Source: UKL13-3 sp943369665
GTDB taxonomy: Bacteria > Bacteroidota > Bacteroidia > UKL13-3
Reading direction: 5' to 3'
NCBI GenBank assembly: GCA_943369665.1
Contig: CALRNX020000001.1
Location: 124,001 to 188,000, forward strand
DNA: 64,000 nt
Made by a program: the position numbers and the translations under genes. A model generated the notes under the pieces. That model ran no database searches, had not been told where the DNA came from, and worked only from the letters and a program-made list of their open reading frames with translations. This document shows positions 51,661 through 60,561 of this stretch, piece after piece; the first letter of the stretch is position 1, and the number at the start of each line of letters is the position of its first letter.

Positions 51661-53168
51661 ACTATTTTGTATTTAGAGTTTGCCTTGTTTGTGCCGTGTA
51701 TCGGCTTGGGTTCTGAGATTACTTTGTTTAGTAATTTTTCGCGCGCTCCCTCCAAAGCATCGGGGCCGTCCTTATCAATTTTCTTTGCTCCTTTTTGGAA
51801 AAACAACAACTGATCCACCAAGCGTTTCATGTGATGGTTGTCTTTCTCCTCTTCGTTAAAAATAACGTTGCCCTTTTCGAAGATGAACGATAGCGATTCG
51901 ATACGTGTATCCTTATCGGGTTTCTTTCGCGTATCGCCCGAAAGCGGTAGCGGGTATCCGTATGTTACGGCCTCTTCGGCAAAGTCTTTAAACAATAAAT
52001 CCTGTAAAAAAACTTGCTCCATAAACATGTGTACGATACCACCCTTATTACGCACGTAGTTGTATATTTCGTAGTTCCAACCAACCATTGTTTTAACACT
52101 GGCTTTATCGACAAATGCTTTGATTACGTAAAACTTTGCCTGATGCAAACCCAATAGAATAACTGCTTTGCTATCGGACGTTCCCGTGTTTTTAAATCCG
52201 GGGTCATTGTAACTTACAAGCATGGATTTAAACGCACTGAGCGGAGGCACTTTGCCGTATTGTATCCATTCCTTTTTAAAAGTCTTGCCGGGTTTAATTA
52301 TTTCCTCGTAGTATTCACGCAGAAACATATACAGCGGCATATCGTCCTGTAAACGTTTTATTACTTCGGGCGTGAACTTCTCAGGCCAATTGCTACAGCC
52401 TCTTTTATCCGTGAGTGGTACTATATCCACCCGCGCGGTTTTAAGGTCGCTAATGCGTTGTATGAGGCAATCGTCTGCAATCTTGTTATTGAGTGCTACC
52501 ATCAAACCGCCCTCTGAACCCATCGAGCCATAAAGTGCACCCATGATCCACTCAAAACTATTATCCAACCTTTCGGGGCTGCGGGTTTCCTCCTCTTCGT
52601 CTATATCGTCCAACACCAATAAATCTGGGCGGAAATTATCGTTTATCAATCCGCGCGGACTCATGCCTTTACCAATAGCCATAAAGTTCACACCGTTTTT
52701 GGTGGTAAAATCGCCATTGCTCCAATCGCCAAACGTGAACTGTTCGCCATAATCGTTTATGATCCGTTCGTTTGCTTCCAAGTGTGCCTGTAACCTACTC
52801 AGCAACTTCATTGCTTTGGGCATTGTGAGGCCCACGTACACAATCATTTTACTTTTCCCGGTAAGCGCACGCATCAAAATGAAAATCATTGCATACGTGG
52901 ATTTACTCGCACCACGAAACCAACGTTTAACCAAAATACCCGTAACCATGTTTATCATTTCAAGCCCGAACCGAACATGAAATTTGGCAAGTGGTAGTTT
53001 GGTGTACAATGGGAAATAGTATCGCGCCCATGCTTCGGGATCGGCTTCAAGTTTCTTTATCCGTTTTGCCTTTTGGTCGGGCGTTTCATCGCCATCGCGC
53101 AAAATGGTTTTTCGGATTTTGTGCTTGTATTCAAGAAACGATTTGTATGCCTTGTTATCGTTCGCCAT
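51657..53168 (-). CDS. Terminase large subunit (Mu gp28-like)
   Basis: 503 residues. ATPase: Walker A-like WFRGASKSTYAMIFIL and Walker B PDLLVLDDIDEEEETRSPER. The C-terminal RNase H-like nuclease begins near SYNDPGFKNTGTSDSKAVIL. Packages phage DNA. Four-base overlap with gp36 and one-base overlap with the small subunit. Confidence 0.92.
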   Translation of the reverse strand: MANDNKAYKSFLEYKHKIRKTILRDGDETPDQKAKRIKKLEADPEAWARYYFPLYTKLPLAKFHVRFGLEMINMVTGILVKRWFRGASKSTYAMIFILMRALTGKSKMIVYVGLTMPKAMKLLSRLQAHLEANERIINDYGEQFTFGDWSNGDFTTKNGVNFMAIGKGMSPRGLINDNFRPDLLVLDDIDEEEETRSPERLDNSFEWIMGALYGSMGSEGGLMVALNNKIADDCLIQRISDLKTARVDIVPLTDKRGCSNWPEKFTPEVIKRLQDDMPLYMFLREYYEEIIKPGKTFKKEWIQYGKVPPLSAFKSMLVSYNDPGFKNTGTSDSKAVILLGLHQAKFYVIKAFVDKASVKTMVGWNYEIYNYVRNKGGIVHMFMEQVFLQDLLFKDFAEEAVTYGYPLPLSGDTRKKPDKDTRIESLSFIFEKGNVIFNEEEKDNHHMKRLVDQLLFFQKGAKKIDKDGPDALEGAREKLLNKVISEPKPIHGTNKANSKYKIV

Positions 53169-53617
53169 TAGTTACCACGCTGTTTAATTTTCATCATTAA
53201 GAAGTTGTCGAAGTAGTCCACGCCTTTGCGCACAAACTCGGCATCGGATAGTTTGGCGTTATTGAAAAACTCCTGTATCACTGCGTTGTACACGTCAATA
53301 CCAAAATCCTTGCTTAGGTTGCGAATGGTGAGTGATGTTTTGTAAATGGAGTCGGCCTCCTGTGCGTTAATCGGTCGGCTTTCGTCCTTGGCTTGTTGGT
53401 GGATGCGCAAAATATCATCCTCCAATGCAGTGATAAGATTTGCGGCCTTTCCAATCTCGGCAGCTTTGGTACTCTTCCACCCGAATTTCTCCACCCATTT
53501 ACCAAAAGTGTTTTCGCTTACGCGTACTTTATCGGCTGCTTCTTTAGCAGATAGGCCATTTACAACGTAGTAAAGGCGGCCCAACTCTTCTTTTTGCTTC
53601 TTGTTTAACTCTGACAT
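53168..53617 (-). CDS. Terminase small subunit-like protein
   Basis: 149 residues. N-terminal HTH (GLSAKEAADKVRVSENTFGK) typical of small terminases, then helices (LEDDILRIHQQAKDESRPIN). It starts the minus-strand packaging operon. Confidence 0.75.
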   Translation of the reverse strand: MSELNKKQKEELGRLYYVVNGLSAKEAADKVRVSENTFGKWVEKFGWKSTKAAEIGKAANLITALEDDILRIHQQAKDESRPINAQEADSIYKTSLTIRNLSKDFGIDVYNAVIQEFFNNAKLSDAEFVRKGVDYFDNFLMMKIKQRGN

Positions 53618-53628
53618 CGCTTACAAAG

Positions 53629-53708
53629 TTGATACATATAGAGGGTTTAATAAAAAAGGGTATACACTAAGTGTACGTTTCTTATCATTTAATGTTTTTA
53701 TTGATACA
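53629..53708. promoter_or_regulatory. Divergent late control region with repeated motif and palindrome
   Basis: Between the minus-strand packaging operon and the plus-strand head/tail operon are TTGATACA at 53629-53636 and again at 53701-53708, with a 13-base palindrome TACACTAAGTGTA at 53663-53675 between them. The symmetric layout fits an activator site for two divergent late promoters. Confidence 0.5.
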
Positions 53709-53764
53709 CTGCGTGTTATGTGTATTTTGTTAAACAATTACTTCAACCCAATTTTGTACTCACA

Positions 53765-54775
53765 ATGAGCGACAAAAAAACCTTTGTAGTAAGTGATGAG
53801 ACAACCAATAGTTATGGTTTCCGTGTAAAAACGGCAGGCATAAATCTTGACCGTTTTAAGAAAAACCCGGTAATGCTGAATATGCACGACAGGGCGCAGG
53901 TATTAGGCGGTTGGGAAAACTTGCGCATTGAGGGTACGCAATTGTTGGCTGATCCTGTTTGGGATGAAGAGGACGAAGCCGCAATGAAAGTAAAAGGTAA
54001 AGTAGACCGCGGATTTATTAAAGGTTCATCTATTGGAATTGAACCAATCAAAACTACTTACAACGATAAGGATGATACCATAGAGGTAACCGAGTCCATC
54101 CTAAAAGAAATTTCCATTGCTTCCGTTCCGAGTAACGAAAACGCCTTGGCCCTATACGACAAGGATGGAACAATAATGAACAAAGAGCAACTCATTGCTC
54201 TCTCAGACTCTTCAAAAACCAACAACACAAATTTAACAGATATGAAAAATCTCAAAATCCTTGCTAAGGTTTTAAATCTTACTGATGGAGCAACCGAAGA
54301 TGATGTGACATTGGCAGTGCAAACCCTTGCCGAAACCAATGTAACCTTATCGGATGCAAATAAGGCTTTGAAAACCGCCAACGAAAAGTTAACGGGCGAA
54401 AATGCCACCTTAAAGGATGCATCGAAAGATGTTACCAAAAACCTTGCGATTGTATTGGTGGATGGTGCGGTCGCGGCTAACAAAATTGTAGCCGCAGAGC
54501 GCGATACATACATCGAATTGGCAGAGGCTAACTACGATGGTGTAAAGAAATTGCTTGACGCGAAAAAACCATTTAAAGGCATTTTAAAAACGATTACTGA
54601 GGGTGGAAACCCTGCGGGTGGCGATGGTGCGGATTTGGCTTTTGCTGACGAAACAAAATCATTCAAATGGGATGATTTCTTTAAGGCAGGTCGTACCAAA
54701 GAGTTGCAGGATAAAGACCCTGAGCGATTCAACGCTTTGTACAAAGCCAAATTCAACAAAGAGTATAAAGGCTAA
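53765..54775 (+). CDS. Prohead protease fused to scaffold
   Basis: About 336 residues from MSDKKTFVVSDETTNSYGFR. The N-terminal half is an HK97-type prohead protease (NPVMLNMHDRAQVLGGWENL with the catalytic histidine; GFIKGSSIGIEP with the serine). A helical coiled-coil segment (about 165-240, ADDVTLAVQTLAETNVTLSD-like repeats) serves as scaffold. The 5' extension to 53720 is less likely. Confidence 0.8.
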   Translation: MSDKKTFVVSDETTNSYGFRVKTAGINLDRFKKNPVMLNMHDRAQVLGGWENLRIEGTQLLADPVWDEEDEAAMKVKGKVDRGFIKGSSIGIEPIKTTYNDKDDTIEVTESILKEISIASVPSNENALALYDKDGTIMNKEQLIALSDSSKTNNTNLTDMKNLKILAKVLNLTDGATEDDVTLAVQTLAETNVTLSDANKALKTANEKLTGENATLKDASKDVTKNLAIVLVDGAVAANKIVAAERDTYIELAEANYDGVKKLLDAKKPFKGILKTITEGGNPAGGDGADLAFADETKSFKWDDFFKAGRTKELQDKDPERFNALYKAKFNKEYKG

Positions 54776-54783
54776 AAAAAAGT

Positions 54784-54978
54784 ATGAGCAAAATAGCATT
54801 GGCGGCCGATTCCTTACACTATTTAACCGCCTCAGTTGCTACTGGCGGCCTTGCTGCGGTATCGTTTACCACAGTTAGCGAGTGGGTAAAATTAGGGTCG
54901 GGATTGGCGGCAATTGGCATGTTTGCCATCACAGTTTACAAATTTATCAAAGAGCAAAAAACAAAAACAAAATCATAA
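54784..54978 (+). CDS. Small two-helix membrane protein, holin-like
   Basis: 64 residues with two hydrophobic segments (LHYLTASVATGGLAAVSFTT and LGSGLAAIGMFAITVYKFI) and a basic tail KEQKTKTKS. Class II holin layout, but it lies next to the capsid gene rather than the endolysin. ATG of the capsid gene overlaps its stop. Confidence 0.5.
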   Translation: MSKIALAADSLHYLTASVATGGLAAVSFTTVSEWVKLGSGLAAIGMFAITVYKFIKEQKTKTKS

Positions 54979-56087
54979 TGAAAAATCCATTTTTCAAATT
55001 CGCAACAGCCTTAATGCTAAGTTTAATTGGCTGCTTAATGTTTAGCCCTGCTGTGGCTTTCCACTACCAAATTACAGAGCATCAGGCTTTCGTCAACTTG
55101 GCCTATGCCGACCTTGCTGTGAATGCTGCTGTTGTGGGAGTATACCTCATATTTAAACCTACTGCCAACTTTAGACCAGGTGGTGCAGCCTTTGGAATAC
55201 AAAAGGAAATTTGGGTTGATACTTTAATCCAACTATTGTTTAAGGACAACAGCTTTATGAGCCGTGCGTACAACGATGATAAATTTGTATTAGCCGGGAA
55301 AGTAGTTCACGTCTCGCGTTCGACTGGTGGTGTAGAAGTAATTAAGAATAGACAGAGTTTACCCGCCTCAGCAGTGAAGCGATTACGCGAAGATATTACC
55401 TATGTATTGGATGAATACACCACAACTCCCGACCTAATACCAGGTGCGGATAAAGTGGAGTTGGCATTTGATGCGATTGCCGAAGCATTGCGCGAGCATA
55501 TTGAAGGCTTGGAGGAACAAATTGGAGACGAAATGTTGTACTTGTGGAGACCACAAACTGGCAACATCATCCGTACAACTGGTGTAGCCGTTGGTGCATC
55601 GGTAGGAACCGGGAACCGTAAAAAGTTCATGAAAGAACAATTGAAAACTATCAAAACCAAAATGAACAAAGCAAACATCGCGAAAAACGATCGTACAGCT
55701 TTGTTGGATTCGGAAATGTTGGATCAATTGATGGATGATGAGGATTTGAAAAAACGCGATTCGTCAATGGAACTGGACATGAAAGGTGGTGTTATTACTC
55801 GCCTGTATGGTTTCGACATTATGGAACGTAGTTCAGTATTGACTTACGACAACGCTGGCACACCAGTAGCAAAATTGCCTGATGCCATTACCGCAAACAC
55901 CGATAATATCGGATCACTGGTATGGCAAAAAGATGCCGTAGCCCGTGCAAAAGGAGAAATCCAAATGTTTGACGATACCGACAACCCGCAATACTACGGT
56001 GACCTTTACAGTGCTTCGGTACGTGCAGGTGGCCGTGTAAGAAGAGAATCAGGAGTTTGGGTTATTGCCCAAGATGCTGCTGCATAA
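54978..56087 (+). CDS. Major capsid protein
   Basis: About 369 residues from ATG 54978 (MKNPFFKFATALMLSLIGCL). The N-terminal roughly 60 residues are hydrophobic. From residue about 70 the protein reads as a Mu-like phage capsid (GIQKEIWVDTLIQLLFKDNS; FMSRAYNDDKFVLAGKVVHV) and ends SASVRAGGRVRRESGVWVIA. The hydrophobic head is odd for a capsid subunit and may be cleaved by the protease or be a membrane-like leader. Confidence 0.75.
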   Translation: MKNPFFKFATALMLSLIGCLMFSPAVAFHYQITEHQAFVNLAYADLAVNAAVVGVYLIFKPTANFRPGGAAFGIQKEIWVDTLIQLLFKDNSFMSRAYNDDKFVLAGKVVHVSRSTGGVEVIKNRQSLPASAVKRLREDITYVLDEYTTTPDLIPGADKVELAFDAIAEALREHIEGLEEQIGDEMLYLWRPQTGNIIRTTGVAVGASVGTGNRKKFMKEQLKTIKTKMNKANIAKNDRTALLDSEMLDQLMDDEDLKKRDSSMELDMKGGVITRLYGFDIMERSSVLTYDNAGTPVAKLPDAITANTDNIGSLVWQKDAVARAKGEIQMFDDTDNPQYYGDLYSASVRAGGRVRRESGVWVIAQDAAA

Positions 56088-56109
56088 AAATTAGCAACGG
56101 AATAGCTAT

Positions 56110-56171
56110 CCCCTCGCCCGACACCAATACAGGTTTTACCATTTTCCTGTATCGGTTCGGGCTTTGCGGGG
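56110..56171 (+). terminator. Long stem-loop after the capsid gene (attenuator or processing site)
   Basis: Nested complementary blocks CCCC/GGGG, GCCCGA/TCGGGC, ACC/GGT and ATACAGG/CCTGTAT form an interrupted hairpin of about 20 pairs with a 10-base loop. No T run follows, so partial attenuation or RNA protection is more likely than strong termination. Confidence 0.5.
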
Positions 56172-56200
56172 CAACTGAGTATCCATAAAAACATAATAAC

Positions 56201-56713
56201 ATGAAAAAATTTACACGCGAAGAGTTGGCCCAGTCTGCTATTTCTTTCTTCGAAAAAAATACTGAAGCAAATACCATCATCGCTTGCGAAGACGGGCAAT
56301 TGTTTTTGGACAACGCTAAGTCGAGAGGTGCATTGGCAGGCCATTGCGCAGAGTTAGACCTTAAAACATTCACTATTGAGCGTGCCGAATCACTGGCATT
56401 AAAAGGCAAAGTGATAGTGGTAGATTATTCTAAAATGAATAAGGATGAACTTATGGCCGAAGCTATGAAACAAGTAATGGCAGGATGCGCGGAAATGGAC
56501 GAAGAGGAGTTGCGCACAGGTTTGGAGAAAGGTGCAAAAGCATTGGCCGCTAAAAACAAACCCGCTGAAGAGGCCACCGCTCCGCCCGTAGTTGATTACA
56601 CAAAAATGACCAAGGTGCAGTTGCTTGAGGAAGCGGCTAAAAAAGGTATTAGCGTTCCTGACGATGCTCTCAAACTTGACATTGTAGCATTGCTCGGTGG
56701 GCCTGCTGTTTAA
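56201..56713 (+). CDS. Hypothetical structural-module protein
   Basis: 170 residues. Residues 1-60 form an alpha/beta unit; the C-terminal part has two copies of a short helical motif (YSKMNKDELMAEAMK and YTKMTKVQLLEEAAKKG), SAP/Rho-N-like in look. No firm family. Confidence 0.55.
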   Translation: MKKFTREELAQSAISFFEKNTEANTIIACEDGQLFLDNAKSRGALAGHCAELDLKTFTIERAESLALKGKVIVVDYSKMNKDELMAEAMKQVMAGCAEMDEEELRTGLEKGAKALAAKNKPAEEATAPPVVDYTKMTKVQLLEEAAKKGISVPDDALKLDIVALLGGPAV

Positions 56714-56766
56714 GTTTAAACCCTATATGCTCAATTACTGATTTATAAACGTTTTATATCAATACC

Positions 56767-57102
56767 ATGATAAGAGTAAAATATCCATTTGGGAAAGCCA
56801 CCGTGTTAACTCCCGATTCAGCAGCCGTGCTTAATGTAACGGTAGACAACGATTTCGTTGTCTGTAAACCTACTACATTGGCGGCTGATGCCACCATTAA
56901 CGCCATTATTGATGCGGAAACATCAGTAGGTGCAATGTTCTTGCTTGAGGTGAAAAGCGATGGCACAGCCCGCGCAACAACCTTGGGTACAGGATTTAAA
57001 GCCCCGGTTATTGCAGGTGTAATAAACAAAACCAAGTCGCAATTATTTGTTTTCGATGGCGTGCAATTTGTACCTGCGGGTGCAGCCGTTCAAATAGACT
57101 AA
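56767..57102 (+). CDS. Hypothetical beta-rich virion protein, possible decoration protein
   Basis: 111 residues, almost all beta (GKATVLTPDSAAVLNVTVDN; KTKSQLFVFDGVQFVPAG). Size and place near the capsid gene fit a head decoration protein or tail-related trimer, without direct evidence. Confidence 0.5.
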   Translation: MIRVKYPFGKATVLTPDSAAVLNVTVDNDFVVCKPTTLAADATINAIIDAETSVGAMFLLEVKSDGTARATTLGTGFKAPVIAGVINKTKSQLFVFDGVQFVPAGAAVQID

Positions 57103-57187
57103 AGAAACCATTACCGATCGGGAACCAAAGGGAATAAAAGCAAGTGGCGGGCCATTTCCTCCCGCACCGATTATGGTAACATACATT

Positions 57188-57532
57188 ATGAAAAAACTAA
57201 AATGCTTTTTAATCACTTGGGATGGCCTTTGGAGCATCCCGGTTGCAAGTATCGCCCTGTTTGTTGTAAGTGGCTTGTTGCTTGAATTAAACCCCAATGC
57301 CGATGTAATTGGTGTTGGATTGGTTCAGGACATTTTCACCGCAGCATTTCGAGTGATAATAGGCAGCACGGTAGCACAGGTTGGTTTAGGTATCAATGTG
57401 TTTTTGTTTTTCGGAATGGGTATTAAGGAGTTTAAAGTTTACTGGACAGTAATAAAATCATGGCAAAAGGTCGCAATAGTATTTGGCTTGTATGTATGCT
57501 ACTTGTTAGCATTTGTACTCGCGCTGCCATAG
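57188..57532 (+). CDS. Putative holin or membrane protein of the lysis cassette
   Basis: About 114 residues from ATG 57188 with three hydrophobic segments (WSIPVASIALFVVSGLLLEL; GINVFLFFGMGI; VAIVFGLYVCYLLAFVLALP). Directly upstream of and overlapping the endolysin gene, so a holin role is plausible. Confidence 0.5.
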   Translation: MKKLKCFLITWDGLWSIPVASIALFVVSGLLLELNPNADVIGVGLVQDIFTAAFRVIIGSTVAQVGLGINVFLFFGMGIKEFKVYWTVIKSWQKVAIVFGLYVCYLLAFVLALP

Positions 57533-58017
57533 CTACAAGCCCTCAGCGGGATAGCTTGGCGAAGGTGTACACCAGTTACATTGGTGTACATGAACTTACC
57601 GGGAATAATGACGGTGTACAGGTAGAGGCTTTCCAAGCTGTAACAGGCAACAGAAAGGGCGATGCCTGGTGCGCAAGTTTTATATCCTACTGCTTGAAAA
57701 AAGCGGGTTTAAAAAATTGGCGTGATGGCAATGGCGCTGCACGCAGTTGGTTTAAACAACCAGTATATGTTCGACAGGTGAACGGGTGTAGACTCTTTTT
57801 AAAATTAGCCGCCAAGCGCGGCAATACAGGTTCTCTCTTTTACCCAAAACTGGGCCGCATAGGCCATGTGTTTTTTATAGATGATGTACGTGGCGAATAC
57901 GCCATAACAGTAGAAGGAAACACCAACAACGGACTGAGCCGAGACGGTGATGGTGTTTACAGATTGAGGCGCAGGATCAGAAATATTTACTCGGTGAGCG
58001 ATCACATACAAAAATGA
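57460..58017 (+). CDS. Secreted CHAP-like endolysin
   Basis: 185 residues. Hydrophobic signal or anchor (SIWLVCMLLVSICTRAAIA) then a CHAP-type cysteine amidase/endopeptidase: Cys in GDAWCASFISYCLKK, His in GRIGHVFFIDDV, Asn/Glu in ITVEGNTNNG. It cuts peptidoglycan at lysis; the signal means Sec export could activate it. It overlaps the putative holin by 73 bases and the spanin by four. Confidence 0.8.
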   Translation: MAKGRNSIWLVCMLLVSICTRAAIATSPQRDSLAKVYTSYIGVHELTGNNDGVQVEAFQAVTGNRKGDAWCASFISYCLKKAGLKNWRDGNGAARSWFKQPVYVRQVNGCRLFLKLAAKRGNTGSLFYPKLGRIGHVFFIDDVRGEYAITVEGNTNNGLSRDGDGVYRLRRRIRNIYSVSDHIQK

Positions 58018-58544
58018 AAACAATAAGGATAACAATATTAGCCATTTTACTTACCTCGGTAGTAATGCTTTGTTTCGGTTGCAGTAGGAAAGTTACTGAC
58101 CGATCGACCAAAACTACCGAGATAAGTAAGACTGACTCATCAGGCGTGAGAGAGAACACCGAAAAATCGGTGGAGGAAACGAAAACGCCTGCTACGAATG
58201 CCCAAATAAACGCGGGTAACCCTTGCGATAGCAATGGCAATTTAAAGGTTGTTTACATCGAAGTTAAAACGGGTTCAAACACTTCAGTATTGGATACCCG
58301 CGATGGAACTTTGAAAACGAATTGTTACTGTGATAGCACAGTGGCCCGGTTAGAAAAACTATTACACACAAAGGATAGTGCCTACAAGGTAACCGATAAA
58401 AACATACAGCGCGAAACCAAATACGTAAACGTGGTTACGAATGTGATACCGATTTGGTGTTGGATTGCAATGATAGGCGAAGGTTTGTTTGTCGTCTTTT
58501 TGGCCTATTTATTCTTTAGCACACTTATAACAAAATTCAGATAA
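58014..58544 (+). CDS. Putative unimolecular spanin (lipoprotein with C-terminal membrane helix)
   Basis: 176 residues. N-terminal signal with a lipobox-like LCFGC, a hydrophilic linker, and a C-terminal transmembrane helix (IWCWIAMIGEGLFVVFLAYL). This outer-membrane lipid plus inner-membrane helix layout is that of u-spanins. It directly follows the endolysin, and its stop overlaps the sheath ATG (TAATG). Confidence 0.6.
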   Translation: MKTIRITILAILLTSVVMLCFGCSRKVTDRSTKTTEISKTDSSGVRENTEKSVEETKTPATNAQINAGNPCDSNGNLKVVYIEVKTGSNTSVLDTRDGTLKTNCYCDSTVARLEKLLHTKDSAYKVTDKNIQRETKYVNVVTNVIPIWCWIAMIGEGLFVVFLAYLFFSTLITKFR

Positions 58545-59785
58545 TGGAAAATTTACCATCAGTAGATGTAACGCTTGCCGAAGATAGTACCATCAGTACA
58601 TCGGAAGATAATGTATGCGGTTTGATATGCTCAGGCGCAGCCGTTGGCGGTCAGTTTGCATTAAACGATATTCTTGGCCCGTTTTATAGCAAGGAGGATG
58701 CCATTGCAAAGGGTATCACCGAAGCGTATGATACCACCAATACCGCAGTGGCTTACAAGCACATTGCGGATTTTTACGAAGACGAAGCGAATGCAGGCGT
58801 AAAATTATACGTGCAGGTAGTTGCCAAAACGGTAACCCTTGCGCAAATGATTGATAAGGATTTGGCGTATGCTACAAAATTGATGGATACAAGTGGTGGT
58901 GAGGTTTCAATGATTGCCATTTCGCGTACTCCTCAAAACGGATATACTCCAACTTATGAGGATCAGTTTGATGCGGATATTTGGGCAGCGGTTGCCGAGG
59001 CCAAACAATTCCAAGCTGCACAATTTGCCTTAGGCCGTACGCTTTCTACCATTTTAATTGAGGGTAGAGATTTTCAAGGTACAGTAAGCAGCGCAAAAGA
59101 TATGAGCGACCCGGCCGAAACCGATGCCGAATTTGTTTCGGTGATTATCGGGCAGGATCATACCTATGCTACGGCCAATGCACATGCTGCAAAATACGCA
59201 TCTGTTGGGCTTGCATTGGGTACAGCAGCAGCCAACCTGGTACAGCGCAATATTGGCCGTGTAAAAAACGGCCCGTTGTTAATGGTGGACGTTGCAGGAT
59301 TGAGTAGCGGTGCGCTCATTACGGCATTTACCGATACGCAATTGAATACACTGAACGGTATGCGTTACATATTTTTCCGTAAGCATAATCGCAAAAGCGG
59401 CTACTACTGGAATGGTGACCATTGCGCTTGCCCTACCACTAAAACTTATAACGCCATCAGTCGTTGCCGCCCGATTATGAAAGCTGTGCGCATTGTGCAT
59501 GCTACATACTTGGAGGAACTGTTGGATGATGTGGAGTTGAACGCTGAAACCGGGAAACTGGATGCGGCCGTGGTAAAAGGTTTTCAAAGTTCGGTTGAAA
59601 CTGAAATAACCGAGCGCATGATTGCCAATGGAGGACCCAAAGAAATCAGTGGGGTAAAATGCATTTGTGATCCGAATCAAAATGTACAAACAACCTCGCG
59701 TATTAAAACCACAGTAAACATTGTACCCAAAGGTATGACCAAAGGTTTTGATGTGGTGATTGGTTATGTAACAGCATTAACATAA
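58544..59785 (+). CDS. Tail sheath protein (DUF2586-like)
   Basis: 413 residues. Begins PSVDVTLAEDSTISTSEDNV, with LLMVDVAGLSSGALITAFTD and the C-terminal sheath-like domain (RCRPIMKAVRIVHATYLEEL). Contractile sheath of a Mu-like myovirus. Confidence 0.8.
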   Translation: MENLPSVDVTLAEDSTISTSEDNVCGLICSGAAVGGQFALNDILGPFYSKEDAIAKGITEAYDTTNTAVAYKHIADFYEDEANAGVKLYVQVVAKTVTLAQMIDKDLAYATKLMDTSGGEVSMIAISRTPQNGYTPTYEDQFDADIWAAVAEAKQFQAAQFALGRTLSTILIEGRDFQGTVSSAKDMSDPAETDAEFVSVIIGQDHTYATANAHAAKYASVGLALGTAAANLVQRNIGRVKNGPLLMVDVAGLSSGALITAFTDTQLNTLNGMRYIFFRKHNRKSGYYWNGDHCACPTTKTYNAISRCRPIMKAVRIVHATYLEELLDDVELNAETGKLDAAVVKGFQSSVETEITERMIANGGPKEISGVKCICDPNQNVQTTSRIKTTVNIVPKGMTKGFDVVIGYVTALT

Positions 59786-59791
59786 TAAACG

Positions 59792-60205
59792 ATGATAAAC
59801 GGATATGAATACAGCTTTGAGGATATCAGTATCCTCTTTGCAAAGCGCTTAACAATTGGCTTTACCGATGTGAAATACGGCAGCCAAAAAGAGCATACAA
59901 ATATTTATGGTCGCGGAGGTGATCCCGTGGCAATGGGTAGGGGCAAAAAAACCTACACGGGTAGCATTAAGCTAAATCAAAGTGAACTTGAAGCCATCCA
60001 AGCACAATTGCCAAAAGGTAAAGATTTGTGCGATATGGCCCCGTTTACCATCATTGTGAGTTATGCTCCCGAAGCGGGTGTGATAACTACCGATGAGTTA
60101 CTATACTGCCGCGTAACGCAATACGAAAAGGGTATGGCGCAAGGCGCAATGAACATGGAAATTGATTTGCCGTTAATAATCGGCAAGATTAACTATAACG
60201 TATAA
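59792..60205 (+). CDS. Tail tube protein
   Basis: 137 residues, beta-rich (RLTIGFTDVKYGSQKEHTNI; GAMNMEIDLPLIIGKI). Size, fold pattern and position after the sheath fit the tail tube. Confidence 0.75.
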   Translation: MINGYEYSFEDISILFAKRLTIGFTDVKYGSQKEHTNIYGRGGDPVAMGRGKKTYTGSIKLNQSELEAIQAQLPKGKDLCDMAPFTIIVSYAPEAGVITTDELLYCRVTQYEKGMAQGAMNMEIDLPLIIGKINYNV

Positions 60206-60219
60206 AACCAACCAACAAA

Positions 60220-60561
60220 ATGGATATCGAAAAAGACAAAGAAAACGCCAACTGGGCCACAGGTAAACCAACCAATTTGACACCTGAAGAAATCGCAACA
60301 TTAAAAACAACTCAAGATATTGATTTGGTTTTGGAGGTTGAGATTAAAGGGAAAAAGGCATGGTTTAAAAACGTGGATATGAAAACCAACGCTGCTGCCA
60401 AAGCCCAAAAAACAACAGATGCATATTACCAGGTGATTGCAAAAAATTGTTTCATTGGTGGTAATGCTGAATTGGTAACAGATTCAAAATTGTTTCATCA
60501 TACGAAAACGCAACTGGATGAACTAATCTACTGGTTACCAGTTGAGGCAAAAAAGTATTAG
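60220..60561 (+). CDS. Tail assembly chaperone, upstream frame
   Basis: 113 residues (MDIEKDKENANWATGKPTNL ... YWLPVEAKKY). The gene between tube and tape measure normally makes two products by -1 frameshifting. Here the sequence GCA AAA AAG TAT TAG at the 3' end contains A_AAA_AAG in phase, and the -1 frame is open for 68 further codons. Confidence 0.8.
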   Translation: MDIEKDKENANWATGKPTNLTPEEIATLKTTQDIDLVLEVEIKGKKAWFKNVDMKTNAAAKAQKTTDAYYQVIAKNCFIGGNAELVTDSKLFHHTKTQLDELIYWLPVEAKKY

